A stretch of DNA of 64,000 nt from Sphingomonas pokkalii (GTDB lineage Bacteria; Pseudomonadota; Alphaproteobacteria; Sphingomonadales; Sphingomonadaceae). The notes under the pieces were generated by a model. The model did no database searches. It was given only the letters and a program-made list of their open reading frames with translations, and was not told the DNA's origin. Made by a program: the position numbers and the translations under genes. Positions 17,659-26,227 of this stretch are shown here, one piece after another; position 1 is the stretch's first letter; the number at the start of each line of letters is the position of its first letter. Location: contig NZ_QENQ01000001.1 in assembly GCF_003096275.1 (NCBI RefSeq), forward strand, positions 124,001 through 188,000, given 5' to 3'.

Positions 17659-18249
17659 ATGAAGTTTCGTACCGCACTCGTGCCGATCGCAGCCCTGTCG
17701 CTCTCGGCCTGCGGGCTCAACAGCGTCCCCACCGCCGAGGAGAACGCCAAGGCGAAATGGGCGGACGTGCAGGCACAATATCAGCGCCGCGCCGATCTGG
17801 TGCCGAACCTCGTCGCGACGGTGAAGGGCTCGGCGGCGTCGGAAGGCAAGATCCTGGCGGACGTGATGAACGCCCGCGCCAAGGCGACCTCGGTGCAGGT
17901 CAACGCCAATGATCTCACCGATCCGGCCAAGGTCCAGCAGTTCCAGGCGGCGCAGCAGCAGCTGGGCGGCTCGCTCTCGCGCCTGCTCGCGACCACCGAG
18001 GCCTATCCGGACCTGAAGAGCCAGGCGAACTTCACGACGCTGATGAGCCAGCTCGAAGGCACCGAGAACCGCATCACCATTGCGATCCGCGACTATAACC
18101 AGGCGGTGCAGGACTATAACACCCGCATCCGCACCTTCCCCGACGCGGTGGGCGCCAAGATCTTCTACGGCGCCAAGCCGATGACGCCGTTCCAGGCCAA
18201 GGCCGGCGCCGACGTCGCACCCACGGTGAACTTCGGGAACGGCAACTGA
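17659..18249 (+). CDS. LemA family lipoprotein
   Basis: This 196-residue protein starts with a lipoprotein signal (LSLSACG lipobox, cysteine near residue 17). The LemA helical bundle follows: KAKWADVQAQYQRRADLVPNLVATVKG, an ARAKAT segment, ATTEAYPDLKSQANF, and ENRITIAIRDYNQAVQDYNTRIRTFP. LemA proteins are membrane-anchored helical proteins of uncertain function, frequently encoded beside TPM-domain proteins, as here. ATG 17659 has GGAGG about ten bases upstream. It heads a LemA-TPM-TPM operon; the gap to the next gene is 26 bases. Confidence 0.93.
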   Translation: MKFRTALVPIAALSLSACGLNSVPTAEENAKAKWADVQAQYQRRADLVPNLVATVKGSAASEGKILADVMNARAKATSVQVNANDLTDPAKVQQFQAAQQQLGGSLSRLLATTEAYPDLKSQANFTTLMSQLEGTENRITIAIRDYNQAVQDYNTRIRTFPDAVGAKIFYGAKPMTPFQAKAGADVAPTVNFGNGN

Positions 18250-18275
18250 TCCGTCCCGCCCCCGGAGCGTCGCTG

Positions 18276-19163
18276 ATGCGTGTGCTGCGTTTCCTCGTGC
18301 TGCTCGTCGCCCTGTTGGCCGGGGCGACGAGCGCGCTGGCGGATCCGACCTTTCCGAAGCTGACCGGCCGGGTGGTGGACGATGCGCACCTGCTCTCGCC
18401 GGAGCAGGTGGCGCAGCTCACCCAGCTTTCGCGCGACATCCAGCAGGCGTCGAGCCGGCAATTCTACATTGCCACGATCCCGGACCTGCAGGGTTATGAC
18501 ATCGCCGATTACGGCTATCAGCTCGGCCGCACCTGGGGCCTCGGCCAGAAAGGCGCGGATAACGGCATAATCCTGATCGTCGCTCCCAGCGAACGGCGGG
18601 TGACAATCCAGGTAGGCTACGGCCTCGAACCGATCATGACCGACGCGCTGTCGAGCCAGATCATCAACGGCATCATCGTCCCGAGATTCAAGGCGGGCGA
18701 CATGGCAGGCGGCATCGTGGCGGGCGCGCAGGCTATCGCCGAGCAGATGAAACAGCCGCTGGAGGCCGCCGAGCAGAAGGCCAAGGCGGCACAGGATGCC
18801 GCGACCAAGTCTTCCGCACGAAAGCGCCATGGCGGAGGCTTGCCGATCGGGCTGCTGTTCTGGTTCATCATCCTCGTCGTCGTTCTGGTGCCGATGCTGG
18901 CGCGCTTCGGCGGGCGGCGGCGCCCGGGCCCGTGGGACGGCGACGCCTATCGCGACCGTGACAGCGGCGTGCTGCCGATCGTGCTTTGGACCATTGCTAA
19001 CGAAATCGGACGCGAGGCGAGCCGCCGCAATGATGGCTGGGGCGGCGGCGGTGGTTGGAGCGGCGGCGATGACGGCAGCTGGGGTGACGGTGGCGGCGGC
19101 GGCGATGATTTCTCCGGCGGCGGCGGGTCGTTCGGCGGCGGCGGGGCTTCGGGGAGCTGGTGA
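18276..19163 (+). CDS. TPM domain (YgcG-like) membrane protein with glycine-rich tail
   Basis: This 295-residue protein has a signal peptide (LRFLVLLVALLAGATSALA). An extracytoplasmic TPM domain (about residues 30-150) follows, with LTGRVVDDAHLLSP, QFYIATIPDLQGYDIADYGYQL and IILIVAPSERRVTIQVGYGLEP. Next come one transmembrane helix (GLLFWFIILVVVLVPML) and a low-complexity tail of Gly, Ser, Asp and Trp, including a run of GGGGG. This is the usual architecture of YgcG-type proteins encoded with LemA. TPM domains bind metals or act in membrane-protein quality control (photosystem II repair in plants); here the role is unknown. Confidence 0.92.
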   Translation: MRVLRFLVLLVALLAGATSALADPTFPKLTGRVVDDAHLLSPEQVAQLTQLSRDIQQASSRQFYIATIPDLQGYDIADYGYQLGRTWGLGQKGADNGIILIVAPSERRVTIQVGYGLEPIMTDALSSQIINGIIVPRFKAGDMAGGIVAGAQAIAEQMKQPLEAAEQKAKAAQDAATKSSARKRHGGGLPIGLLFWFIILVVVLVPMLARFGGRRRPGPWDGDAYRDRDSGVLPIVLWTIANEIGREASRRNDGWGGGGGWSGGDDGSWGDGGGGGDDFSGGGGSFGGGGASGSW

Positions 19164-19165
19164 GG

Positions 19166-19837
19166 ATGCGATTGACCGATCAGGACCGCGCACGGGTCGC
19201 GACCGCCGTGGCGGCAGCCGAGGCGAACACCAGCGGCGAGATCGTCACGGTGCTCGCGCGCCGATCCGACGATTATGCCGATGTCGCGCTGCAATGGGCG
19301 GCACTCGCCATGCTGCTGGTGCTCGCGCTGCTCGCATGGCAGCCCTGGCCGATCGAATGGCTGCACAGCCGGATGATCGATCCCTGGGCGCAGACCGTGC
19401 CGGCGCACTGGTACCTCACCGCCGCGCTGGTGGTCAGCGCGCTCACCTTCCTCATCGTCCGCGTCGCGCTGGCAAAGGACGCACTGCGCATCGCGCTCGC
19501 CCCGGGATCGACCAAGACGCGGCGGGTCCATGCCCGCGCGCTGACGCTGTTCCGTACGGCGGCGGAGAAGCGGACCACGGGGTCCACCGGCGTGCTGCTC
19601 TACCTCAGCCTCGCCGAGCACCGCGCGGAGATTCTCGCCGATTCGGCGATCCATTCGCGCGTCACGCCCGAGATATGGGGGGCGGCGATGGCGGCATTGC
19701 TCGCCGAGGTGAAGCACGGGCGCGTCGCCGAGGGCATGGCGGCGGCGGTGGCGCAGATCGGCATCGTGCTCGCCGAGCATTTCCCGCGCGCCGCCGACGA
19801 TGTGAACGAGCTTCCCGATCGGCTGATCGAACTCTAA
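19166..19837 (+). CDS. TPM domain protein, second copy
   Basis: This 223-residue protein starts with ARVATAVAAAEANTSGEIVTVLARRSDDYADV, a TPM-type N-terminus. Two membrane helices (QWAALAMLLVLALLAWQPW and LTAALVVSALTFLIVRVAL) are inserted, then the second half of the TPM fold: RALTLFRTAAEKRTTGSTGVLLYLSLAEHRAEILAD and ending HFPRAADDVNELPDRLIEL. The charged C-terminus is typical of this subgroup. It lies two bases after the first TPM gene; the GTG at 19160, which overlaps the preceding stop, is an alternative start. The pair probably acts together with LemA. Confidence 0.88.
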   Translation: MRLTDQDRARVATAVAAAEANTSGEIVTVLARRSDDYADVALQWAALAMLLVLALLAWQPWPIEWLHSRMIDPWAQTVPAHWYLTAALVVSALTFLIVRVALAKDALRIALAPGSTKTRRVHARALTLFRTAAEKRTTGSTGVLLYLSLAEHRAEILADSAIHSRVTPEIWGAAMAALLAEVKHGRVAEGMAAAVAQIGIVLAEHFPRAADDVNELPDRLIEL

Positions 19838-19847
19838 GGCAGCGCGC

Positions 19848-20375
19848 ATGACCGACGAACCGATCGAGACCCCTTGGGCGGGCAAGTGGATCACCGTGCG
19901 CCGCCAGGGCAAATGGGAATATGTCGCCCGCGCCCGCGGCATCCGCGCCGTAGTGATCGTCGCGATCGACGAGGAGGACCGCGTCATTCTGGTCGACCAG
20001 TACCGGGTGCCGATGGGCCGCCGCTCGATCGAGCTGCCCGCCGGACTGATCGGCGATACCGAGGAAGGCGACACGGTCGAGGCCGCCGCCCGCCGCGAGC
20101 TGGCGGAAGAGGCGGGCTATGCTTGCGAACGCGTCGAGGAACTTGGCGAGTATTTCGCCTCGCCCGGCATGGTGAGCGAAAGCTTCACGCTGGTGCGCGC
20201 GCATGGACTGACGCGAATCGGCGCGGGCGGCGGCGTGGATGGCGAGGACATCAACGTCCACCATGTGCCGATGGCCGAACTGCCGTCGTTCATCGACGAA
20301 TGCCGCGCGCAGGGCATGGGTGTCGACGTGAAGATGTTGCTGCTGCTCAGCGGCGCGCTGCTGGGGCGGGGCTGA
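19848..20375 (+). CDS. Nudix hydrolase (ADP-ribose pyrophosphatase type)
   Basis: This 175-residue protein has a complete Nudix box: GDTEEGDTVEAAARRELAEEAGY (about residues 69-91), with the glycine, the REL and the EEAG metal-binding glutamates. The flanking VILVDQYRVPMGRRSIELPAGLI segment is characteristic of the ADP-sugar pyrophosphatase branch. The likely reaction is hydrolysis of ADP-ribose or related nucleoside diphosphate sugars to AMP and a sugar phosphate. It lies 10 bases after the TPM gene in the same direction, so it is probably the last gene of the LemA operon, and it is followed by an inverted repeat. Confidence 0.9.
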   Translation: MTDEPIETPWAGKWITVRRQGKWEYVARARGIRAVVIVAIDEEDRVILVDQYRVPMGRRSIELPAGLIGDTEEGDTVEAAARRELAEEAGYACERVEELGEYFASPGMVSESFTLVRAHGLTRIGAGGGVDGEDINVHHVPMAELPSFIDECRAQGMGVDVKMLLLLSGALLGRG

Positions 20376-20407
20376 GGCGCGCTTCTACGGATCGGCCAAC
20401 ACCACCT

Positions 20408-20501
20408 GTCATCCCCGCGCAGGCGGGGATCCATTGGTGGGAACCGCACGGCTCGATCCCAAGCGTCCTGGCAAATGGATCCCCGCCTGCGCGGGGATGA
20501 C
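20408..20501. repeat. REP-like inverted repeat pair, 28-bp perfect arms
   Basis: Bases 20408-20435 and 20474-20501 are exact inverted copies. Each arm also contains its own small palindrome (ATCCCCGC-gcag-GCGGGGAT). The pair sits between the convergent Nudix and complex I subunit genes and resembles the REP doublets common in sphingomonad genomes. Confidence 0.85.
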
Positions 20502-20554
20502 GACGAAAGCTTCAGCACTTCATCCGCAGCTTCCCCACGGGGAAGCGCGCGCAA

Positions 20555-20836
20555 TCAGCGGAAATTGTCGGCGTAGGCCTGCAGCTTGAGCTTGCGCTGC
20601 GGCGCCGGCACCACGTGATAGGCATAGCCCTCGCGCTCGGCATAGTCCTTGGCCGCTTCCAGCGTCGGGAAGGACAAGCGCAGCTGGTTCGCCGTCTCGC
20701 CGCCGCCGGCCCAGCCGGTCAGCGGATCGGGGCGCTGCGGCGTGTGCGGCTCGAACTCGAGGACCCAGTTGTCGGTCCGGGCGCGGCCGGACTGCATCGC
20801 GTTCTTGACGCGCTGATAGATGCGAGCGGACTTCAT
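20555..20836 (-). CDS. ETC complex I subunit (NDUFS4-like accessory protein)
   Basis: This 93-residue protein matches the ETC complex I conserved region family, the bacterial counterpart of mitochondrial NDUFS4 (18 kDa). Recognisable are the N-terminal ARIYQRVKNAMQSGRARTDNWVLEFEP, the DPLTGW motif, and the RLSFPTLEAAKDYAEREGYAYHV strand-helix unit. In alphaproteobacteria such subunits stabilise NADH:ubiquinone oxidoreductase near the electron input module. The length is normal for bacterial members. It lies 11 bases downstream of hrpB, possibly co-transcribed, and away from the nuo operon. Confidence 0.9.
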   Translation of the reverse strand: MKSARIYQRVKNAMQSGRARTDNWVLEFEPHTPQRPDPLTGWAGGGETANQLRLSFPTLEAAKDYAEREGYAYHVVPAPQRKLKLQAYADNFR

Positions 20837-20847
20837 GGGACCGCTCC

Positions 20848-23391
20848 TTAGCGCGCCCCGCGCGCCCTTGCATCAGCGTTTTTCGTCCGTAGCGTTGCGG
20901 AGGCCGCGGCGGGATCGTCCGGCCAGGGATGGCGCGGATAGCGGCCGCGCATTTCCTTGGCCACCGCCACCCAGCTGCCCTTCCAGAAGCCGGGCAGATC
21001 GCGGGTGGTCTGAATGGGGCGGCCAGCGGGCGAGGTGAGGCTGAGCACCAGCGGCACATTGCCGCCGATCATCGGATGCTCGGCCAGGCCGAACAGCGCC
21101 TGGACGCGCACCTCGACGGTGGGGCCGGCCTCGGCGGCATAGTCGATCGCGTGGCTGGAGCCGGCAGGCGTCTCGAAGCGCGCAGGCGCGAGCCGGTCGA
21201 GCGTCTTCTGTCCGTCCCAGCCGAGCAGGTTCTGCAGCGCCTGGCTGAGCGATTCGGGGGACACCGCGTCGAGCCGGCGCTTGCCCTCCAGCGCGGCGGG
21301 CAGCCAGTCGTCGAGCGTGGCGAGCAGCGCCGCGTCGGTCAGCGCCTCGATCCCGGCATAGGCAGCGCGGGTGCGGAGCGCCTGGCCGGTGTCGGACCAG
21401 GGGAGCAGGTGCAGCCCATGGCTGCGCACGCCTTCGAGTAGCGCCGATTCGATTTCCGCTGGCGACGCGCCCGAATCGCTGCCGCCGGAGAGGCGCACGG
21501 CGCCCAGCCGGCGCTCGCGCAGCGCTTCGATGCGGCCGGTGGTAGGATCGAAGCTGACCGTGCGGCGCGTCTCGATCCGGTCGGCGAACAGCGATTCGAC
21601 CGTGGCGGCGTCGATCGACGCGGCGGAAAGGATGCGCGCGCCGGCGGCCATGCCCTGCGTCTCGGCGACGGCGAGCCAATCGGCGCGGGCGAGCGGCGAG
21701 GTCGGATCGAGCTTGAATCCGCGCCCGCCGACCGAGGCCCAGGTCTCGCCCGAGCCGTCACGGCGCTTGGCCACCCGATCGGGGAAGGCGAGCGCGACGC
21801 AGAGGGCGACGTCTTCACCCTGCACTCCCCCTCCCGCGCGCGGGAGGGGGCCGGGGGGTGGGCCCCCGGCATCCGCACCGGATTCGCGCGTGGAGAGCGG
21901 GCGCCCACCCCCTAGCCCCCTCCCGCGCGCGGGAGGGGGGACCAGCTTGCTCCAGCGTTCGGCCAGGCGCCGCGCGTTCTCCGCACGCTGGCCGCGTTCG
22001 CCCTCCCACCGGCGCAGGCGCAGTTCCAGATCCGCATCATTGCCCCCAAGCCCCCGCTCGCCGAGCAGCACCGCCACCGCCGCGGCCGTTCGCGCCATGC
22101 CGCGTTCGCTCGCGCGGACCAGCATGTGGCCGAGCCGTGGCGGCAGCGGCAGGCGGGCGATCGCCTTGCCATGCTCGGTCGGGCGGCCATCGCCGTCGAT
22201 CGCCTCCAGCGCCCCCAGCCGCGCCCGCGCCTCGGCGATGGCCGCCTCGGGCGGCGGATCGAGCCAGGCGAGCTGGCGCGGATCGGTCACACCCCAAAGC
22301 GCGCAATCGAGCATCAGCGCCGACAGATCGGCTTCCAGGATTTCCGGCGGATCGAAGCGCGGCAGCCCCGCCGTCGCCGCTTCTTCCCACAGCCGATAGG
22401 CGGTCCCCGGCCCCTGCCGCGCCGCGCGGCCCGCGCGCTGGGTGACCGCCGCCTGGCTCGCCCGCTCGGTCACCAGCCGCGTCATTCCCGCCGCACGATC
22501 GTAGCGTGGGCGGCGCGCGAGCCCCGAATCGACCACCACCCGGATGCCGTCGAGCGTCAGCGAGGTCTCGGCGATCGAGGTCGCCAGCACGATCTTGCGC
22601 CGCCCTTGCTGGTCGGGCGCGATCGCCGCGCGCTGGGCGGCGGGCTCCAGGCTGCCATGCAGCCGGTGGAGCACCGCGCCGCCAATGTCGCCCAGCCGCT
22701 CGGCCGTCCGCTCGATCTCCGCGACGCCGGGCAGGAAGGCGAGGATACCCCCCGTCTCCTCCCGCAGCGCCTGTCGCACCGCGCCCGCCACCGAATCCTC
22801 GATCCGCGCCTCGGCCGCACGGCCGAGATGGCGCAGCGTCAGCGGAAAGCTGCGGCCTTCGCTCTCCACCACCGGTGCGTCGCCCATCAGTCCGGAAAAA
22901 CGGCTTCCGTCCAGCGTCGCGGACATCGCGACCAGCCGCAGGTCCGGCCGCAGCGCGGCCTGCGCATCCAGCGCCAGCGCGAGGCCGAAATCGCTGTCGA
23001 GGCTGCGCTCATGCACTTCGTCGAACAGCACGGCGGAGACGCCGGCCAGTTCCGGATCGGACTGGATGCGGTTGACGAAAATGCCCTCGGTAACGACCGT
23101 CACCCGCGTCGCCGCCGAGCGCTTGCTGTCCATCCGCGTGGCATAGCCATAGGTCTTGCCGACGCTCTCGCCCGCCAGCGCCGCCATCCGCTCCGCCGCC
23201 GCGCGCGCCGCGAGTCTGCGGGGGGAGAGCAGCAGGATCTCGCCATCGCACCAGGCCGCACCGAGCAGCGCCGGCGCCACCGCCGTGGTCTTGCCCGCCC
23301 CTGGCGGTGCCACCAGCACGGCATTGCTGCGTTCGCGCAGCGCATCGAGCAGCACCGGCAACACGGCGTGGATCGGCAGGGTGGACGTCAT
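20848..23391 (-). CDS. hrpB: ATP-dependent helicase HrpB, with in-frame repeat insertion
   Basis: HrpB is a DEAH-box superfamily 2 helicase. The 847-residue protein has APPGAGKTT (Walker A, about residues 40-48), DEVHERS (motif II), SATLDG (motif III), ATSIAETSLTLDGI, and TQRAGRAAR (motif VI). The HA2 domain and the HrpB C-terminal domain follow, with PTTGRIEALRERRLGAVRLS and QNLLGWDGQ. Residues of about 485-522 (PPPARGRG ... LPRAGGG) are low-complexity and encoded by the GC palindrome at 21827-21939; they fall between the helicase core and the C-terminal domain. The reading frame is unbroken. The function in bacteria is unclear; RNA handling is suspected. Confidence 0.93.
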   Translation of the reverse strand: MTSTLPIHAVLPVLLDALRERSNAVLVAPPGAGKTTAVAPALLGAAWCDGEILLLSPRRLAARAAAERMAALAGESVGKTYGYATRMDSKRSAATRVTVVTEGIFVNRIQSDPELAGVSAVLFDEVHERSLDSDFGLALALDAQAALRPDLRLVAMSATLDGSRFSGLMGDAPVVESEGRSFPLTLRHLGRAAEARIEDSVAGAVRQALREETGGILAFLPGVAEIERTAERLGDIGGAVLHRLHGSLEPAAQRAAIAPDQQGRRKIVLATSIAETSLTLDGIRVVVDSGLARRPRYDRAAGMTRLVTERASQAAVTQRAGRAARQGPGTAYRLWEEAATAGLPRFDPPEILEADLSALMLDCALWGVTDPRQLAWLDPPPEAAIAEARARLGALEAIDGDGRPTEHGKAIARLPLPPRLGHMLVRASERGMARTAAAVAVLLGERGLGGNDADLELRLRRWEGERGQRAENARRLAERWSKLVPPPARGRGLGGGRPLSTRESGADAGGPPPGPLPRAGGGVQGEDVALCVALAFPDRVAKRRDGSGETWASVGGRGFKLDPTSPLARADWLAVAETQGMAAGARILSAASIDAATVESLFADRIETRRTVSFDPTTGRIEALRERRLGAVRLSGGSDSGASPAEIESALLEGVRSHGLHLLPWSDTGQALRTRAAYAGIEALTDAALLATLDDWLPAALEGKRRLDAVSPESLSQALQNLLGWDGQKTLDRLAPARFETPAGSSHAIDYAAEAGPTVEVRVQALFGLAEHPMIGGNVPLVLSLTSPAGRPIQTTRDLPGFWKGSWVAVAKEMRGRYPRHPWPDDPAAASATLRTKNADARARGAR
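21827..21939. repeat. Intragenic REP-like inverted repeat inside hrpB
   Basis: The two 37-base arms, 21827-21863 and 21903-21939, match as inverted copies except for two bases. Each begins with a 24-bp self-palindrome built on CCCGCGCGCGGG. The whole element is translated as a Pro/Gly/Arg-rich linker of HrpB. Confidence 0.85.
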
Positions 23392-23451
23392 CAGGCTGCA
23401 ACCATTCGGGACAAGCGTGGTTAGGCGGACTCACCGCCAGAGGAGCGCGAC

Positions 23452-23661
23452 ATGGCACGAATCCTTTCCCAGTTCACCATCACGCCGGATAGCGACGGCG
23501 ACTACACGCTGCATCTGGAAGACGAGGAAGGCGAAACCATCGAGCTGAGCGCAAGCTATGAACAGCTCGACCTGATCGTCGAAGCGATTGAGGACGCACT
23601 GGATATCGACGAGGACGACGTAATCGAAGTCGAAGACGAAGAAAAATCGACCGAGGAGTAA
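23452..23661 (+). CDS. Small acidic protein of unknown function
   Basis: This 69-residue protein is very acidic: the C-terminal half is mostly Asp and Glu (DIDEDDVIEVEDEEKSTEE). It starts ARILSQFTITPDSDGDYTLHLEDEEGETIELSASYEQLDLIVEAIEDAL, which suggests a few beta strands followed by a helix. The start has GAGGAGCG close upstream. The coding bias and clean ribosome binding site support a real gene. I do not recognise the family, but similar small acidic proteins are common as hypothetical genes in sphingomonads. It is divergent from hrpB and converges on the polyprenyl synthase gene. Confidence 0.75.
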   Translation: MARILSQFTITPDSDGDYTLHLEDEEGETIELSASYEQLDLIVEAIEDALDIDEDDVIEVEDEEKSTEE

Positions 23662-23676
23662 CCCCGGCGGCGCGCG

Positions 23677-24690
23677 TCAATAGGCGCGCGCCACCGCGAA
23701 TTCCACGGCTTCGACCATCGCGTCCTTCGCCTCGCAGGCGCGGAAGCCGCCCAGCGCATCGATCGCGCGCTGGCCATAATGGCGGGCCCGCGCCAGCGTA
23801 TCGTCCACCGCGCGGCAGCTGCGCACCAGACGGATCGCCTCGGCGAAATCCTCGTCCGCGATGCGGCGGCCCGAAATCGCTTCCTTCCAGAAGGCGCGTT
23901 CCGCTTCGTTGCCGCGCGCATAGGCGAGGATCACCGGCAGCGTCATCTTGCCTTCGCGGAAATCGTCGCCGGCATCCTTCCCCATGGTCGACGCGTCCGA
24001 GACATAGTCGATCGCATCGTCGACCAGCTGGAAGGCGATGCCGAGGTTGCGGCCATAGGCATCGAGCGCCAGCTCCTCCGCCTCGGGCCGCTCGGCGACC
24101 ACGGCGGCGACGCGGCAGGCCGCGGCGAACAGCGCGGCGGTCTTGGCGCCGATGATGTCGAGATAGCGATCCTCGGAAAGGTCGATCCGGCGCACCGCAG
24201 TCAGCTGGTTCACCTCGCCCTCGGCGATGATCGCGCTGGCACCGGAGAGGATGCGCAGCGCCTTCAGGCTCTCGGCCTCGACCATCAGCTCGAACGAGCG
24301 GCTGAACAGGAAGTCGCCGACCAGCACGCTCGCCGGGTTGCCCCAGATGATATTGGCGGTGCGGCGGCCCCGGCGCAGGTCCGAGCTGTCGACCACGTCG
24401 TCATGGAGCAGGGTCGCGGTGTGGATGAACTCCACGGCAGCGGCCAGCTTGTGGTGGCGCGTGCCGGTATAGCCGAGCAGCCGGGCGCTGGCGAGCGTCA
24501 GCATCGGCCGCATCCGCTTGCCGCCGCCGGCGATCAGATGGCCGGCGAGTTCGGGAATCAACGGGATTTCCGACTGCATGCGATCGAGGATCACCGCGTT
24601 CACCAGGTTCATGTCCTGGGCGACCAGCGCCATGATCGGATCGAGCGAGGGTTGGGTTCGCGACCCCAGGCGGTGGACGGTAGCGCTCAT
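23677..24690 (-). CDS. ispB: Polyprenyl diphosphate synthase (octaprenyl type)
   Basis: This is a long-chain trans-prenyltransferase that makes the side chain of ubiquinone from IPP and FPP. The 337-residue sequence has GGKRMRPML, the first aspartate-rich motif LLHDDVVDSSDLRRG (about residues 85-99), and the second motif FQLVDDAIDYVSD followed by GDDFREGKMTLPVI. The residues before DDVVD (FIHTATLLHDD) are typical of long-chain enzymes. I chose ATG 24690 because the family N-terminus starts there; the longer frame to 25107 would overlap the chorismate mutase gene. The exact chain length cannot be told from sequence; sphingomonads usually have Q10. Confidence 0.92.
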   Translation of the reverse strand: MSATVHRLGSRTQPSLDPIMALVAQDMNLVNAVILDRMQSEIPLIPELAGHLIAGGGKRMRPMLTLASARLLGYTGTRHHKLAAAVEFIHTATLLHDDVVDSSDLRRGRRTANIIWGNPASVLVGDFLFSRSFELMVEAESLKALRILSGASAIIAEGEVNQLTAVRRIDLSEDRYLDIIGAKTAALFAAACRVAAVVAERPEAEELALDAYGRNLGIAFQLVDDAIDYVSDASTMGKDAGDDFREGKMTLPVILAYARGNEAERAFWKEAISGRRIADEDFAEAIRLVRSCRAVDDTLARARHYGQRAIDALGGFRACEAKDAMVEAVEFAVARAY

Positions 24691-24771
24691 ATGCACGTGC
24701 CTCTGGCCTTTGTGCATTGCAAAGGCAAGAGGTGCTTGCATGGCCGTGCCGCAGCGGCAATGGAGATTCGC

Positions 24772-25074
24772 ATGACCGACGCGACGCTGACCCGCTATCG
24801 CCAGAGCATCGACAATATCGATGCGGCGCTCGTCTTCATGCTCGCCGAGCGCTTCAAGGTGACCCAGGCGGTCGGCCGCTACAAGGCCGAATCCGGGCTG
24901 CCCCCCGCCGATCCCGGCCGGGAGGAAGCGCAGATCGCCCGCCTGCGCGCGCTGGCCCAGGATGCCGATCTCGATCCCGAATTTTCCGAGAAGTTCCTGC
25001 GTTTCATCATCGACGAGGTGATCCGCCACCATCGCCAGGCCCAGGAAGCCGGAGCCGGAACCGCGGGGGACTGA
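24772..25074 (+). CDS. Chorismate mutase, AroQ type
   Basis: This 100-residue protein has the all-helical AroQ fold: LTRYRQSIDNIDAALVFMLAERFKVTQAVGRYKAE at the N-terminus. The catalytic Arg near residue 8 and the R27-equivalent followed by VGRYK are present. A helix follows with REEAQIARLRALAQDADLDPEFSEKFLRFIIDEVIRHHRQAQ. It converts chorismate to prephenate for Phe and Tyr synthesis. ATG 24772 is preceded by GGAG; ATG 24760 is in frame four codons earlier. It stands alone as a single-domain enzyme, divergent from the prenyl synthase, 37 bases before the GH130 gene. Confidence 0.92.
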   Translation: MTDATLTRYRQSIDNIDAALVFMLAERFKVTQAVGRYKAESGLPPADPGREEAQIARLRALAQDADLDPEFSEKFLRFIIDEVIRHHRQAQEAGAGTAGD

Positions 25075-25111
25075 CTCCGTTGCTGGGCGTACCACCCAAG
25101 GGGGCAAGCGC

Positions 25112-26227
25112 TTGAGCGACGATTACCTGATCTTCCGACCCGACGATGTCGACCTCACCCGCTCGCCGCTGCGCGCAGGCGTGGACGAGCCGACCTATGT
25201 GCTGGGTGCCTTCAACCCCGGCTTCGCGCGGCTGCCGAACGGCAATCTGCTGCTGATGGTCCGCGTCGCGGAAGCGCTGCGCGATCCGGTCGTCGGCGAT
25301 CAGGCGCGGGCGATTCGCTGGACGCCCTCGGGCTATGTGCTGGACGCCCATCCGGTCGCCGGCCTAGACATGGACGATCCGCGCCAGTTCGCGCTGAAGG
25401 CACGCAGCCCCCGACTGCTGGGCCTCACCTCGCTCTCCTGGCTGCTGCCGGTCGAACTGGATGCGGCGGGCCGTGCGGTGGTGGCGGTGCACTATGACAA
25501 GGCGATCGCGCCCTCGGCCTCGTACCTCGACTATGGCGTCGAGGATGCACGGATCACGTTGATCGACGGCACCTACTGGATGACGGTGTGCGGCGTCTCC
25601 GCCGAGCGCCACTGCACCGCGATGTACCGATCTTCGACGGGGTTGGACTGGGACCTGCTGGGCGTGGTGCTCGACCATCAGAACAAGGACATGATCCTGT
25701 TCGAGGGGCGGATCGGCGGGTTCTTCCATGCGCTCACCAGGCCATTGGGAGAAGTGTATTTCGCCTATCCCGATGATTCGCCGTATCTCGGCGGCCCGTC
25801 GATCCACCTCGCCCGTTCGCCGGACGGGCTGCACTGGAAGCCGCTCGACCAGCCCGGCCTGCGCGCCCGCAAGGGCTCCACCTCGAACCAGCGGATCGGC
25901 GGCGGCAGCCAGCCGGTGCTGACCGATGCGGGCTGGCTGATGATCTATCACGGCGTCGAGAAGCGCGACACCGTGGGCATCTATCGCAGCTTCTGGGCGC
26001 TGCTCGATCGCGACGATCCCAGCGTCATCCTGCGCCAGGAAGACACGGTGCCGCTGCTGGAAGCCAATCCGGCACTGACCGCGGACATCGCGCACCAGCT
26101 CTATCTGCCAACGCCGGTGGTGTTCACCACCGGACTCGTCGACGCCGGCGATCGGTACATCGTCGCCAGCGGCGAAGCGGATCTGGCCTGCCGGATCACC
26201 CACATCCCGAAGGAACGCTTCCGATGA
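25112..26227 (+). CDS. GH130-type glycoside phosphorylase/hydrolase-like protein
   Basis: This 371-residue protein shows the five-bladed beta-propeller pattern of GH130 (beta-mannoside phosphorylases and related enzymes): AFNPGFARLPNGNLLLMVRV near the N-terminus, DYGVEDARITLIDGTYWMTVCGVS in the middle, then KDMILFEGRIGGFFHALTRP, RIGGGSQPVLTDAGWLMIYHGVEK and a C-terminal PTPVVFTTGLVDAGDRYIVASGEAD. GVEDARI and the GGG..P..T..GWL.IYHG signature are diagnostic. Characterised members act on beta-mannosides, some by phosphorolysis and some by hydrolysis; the linkage here is unknown. The start is TTG after AAGGGGG. It overlaps the GH13 gene by four bases. Confidence 0.85.
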   Translation: MSDDYLIFRPDDVDLTRSPLRAGVDEPTYVLGAFNPGFARLPNGNLLLMVRVAEALRDPVVGDQARAIRWTPSGYVLDAHPVAGLDMDDPRQFALKARSPRLLGLTSLSWLLPVELDAAGRAVVAVHYDKAIAPSASYLDYGVEDARITLIDGTYWMTVCGVSAERHCTAMYRSSTGLDWDLLGVVLDHQNKDMILFEGRIGGFFHALTRPLGEVYFAYPDDSPYLGGPSIHLARSPDGLHWKPLDQPGLRARKGSTSNQRIGGGSQPVLTDAGWLMIYHGVEKRDTVGIYRSFWALLDRDDPSVILRQEDTVPLLEANPALTADIAHQLYLPTPVVFTTGLVDAGDRYIVASGEADLACRITHIPKERFR

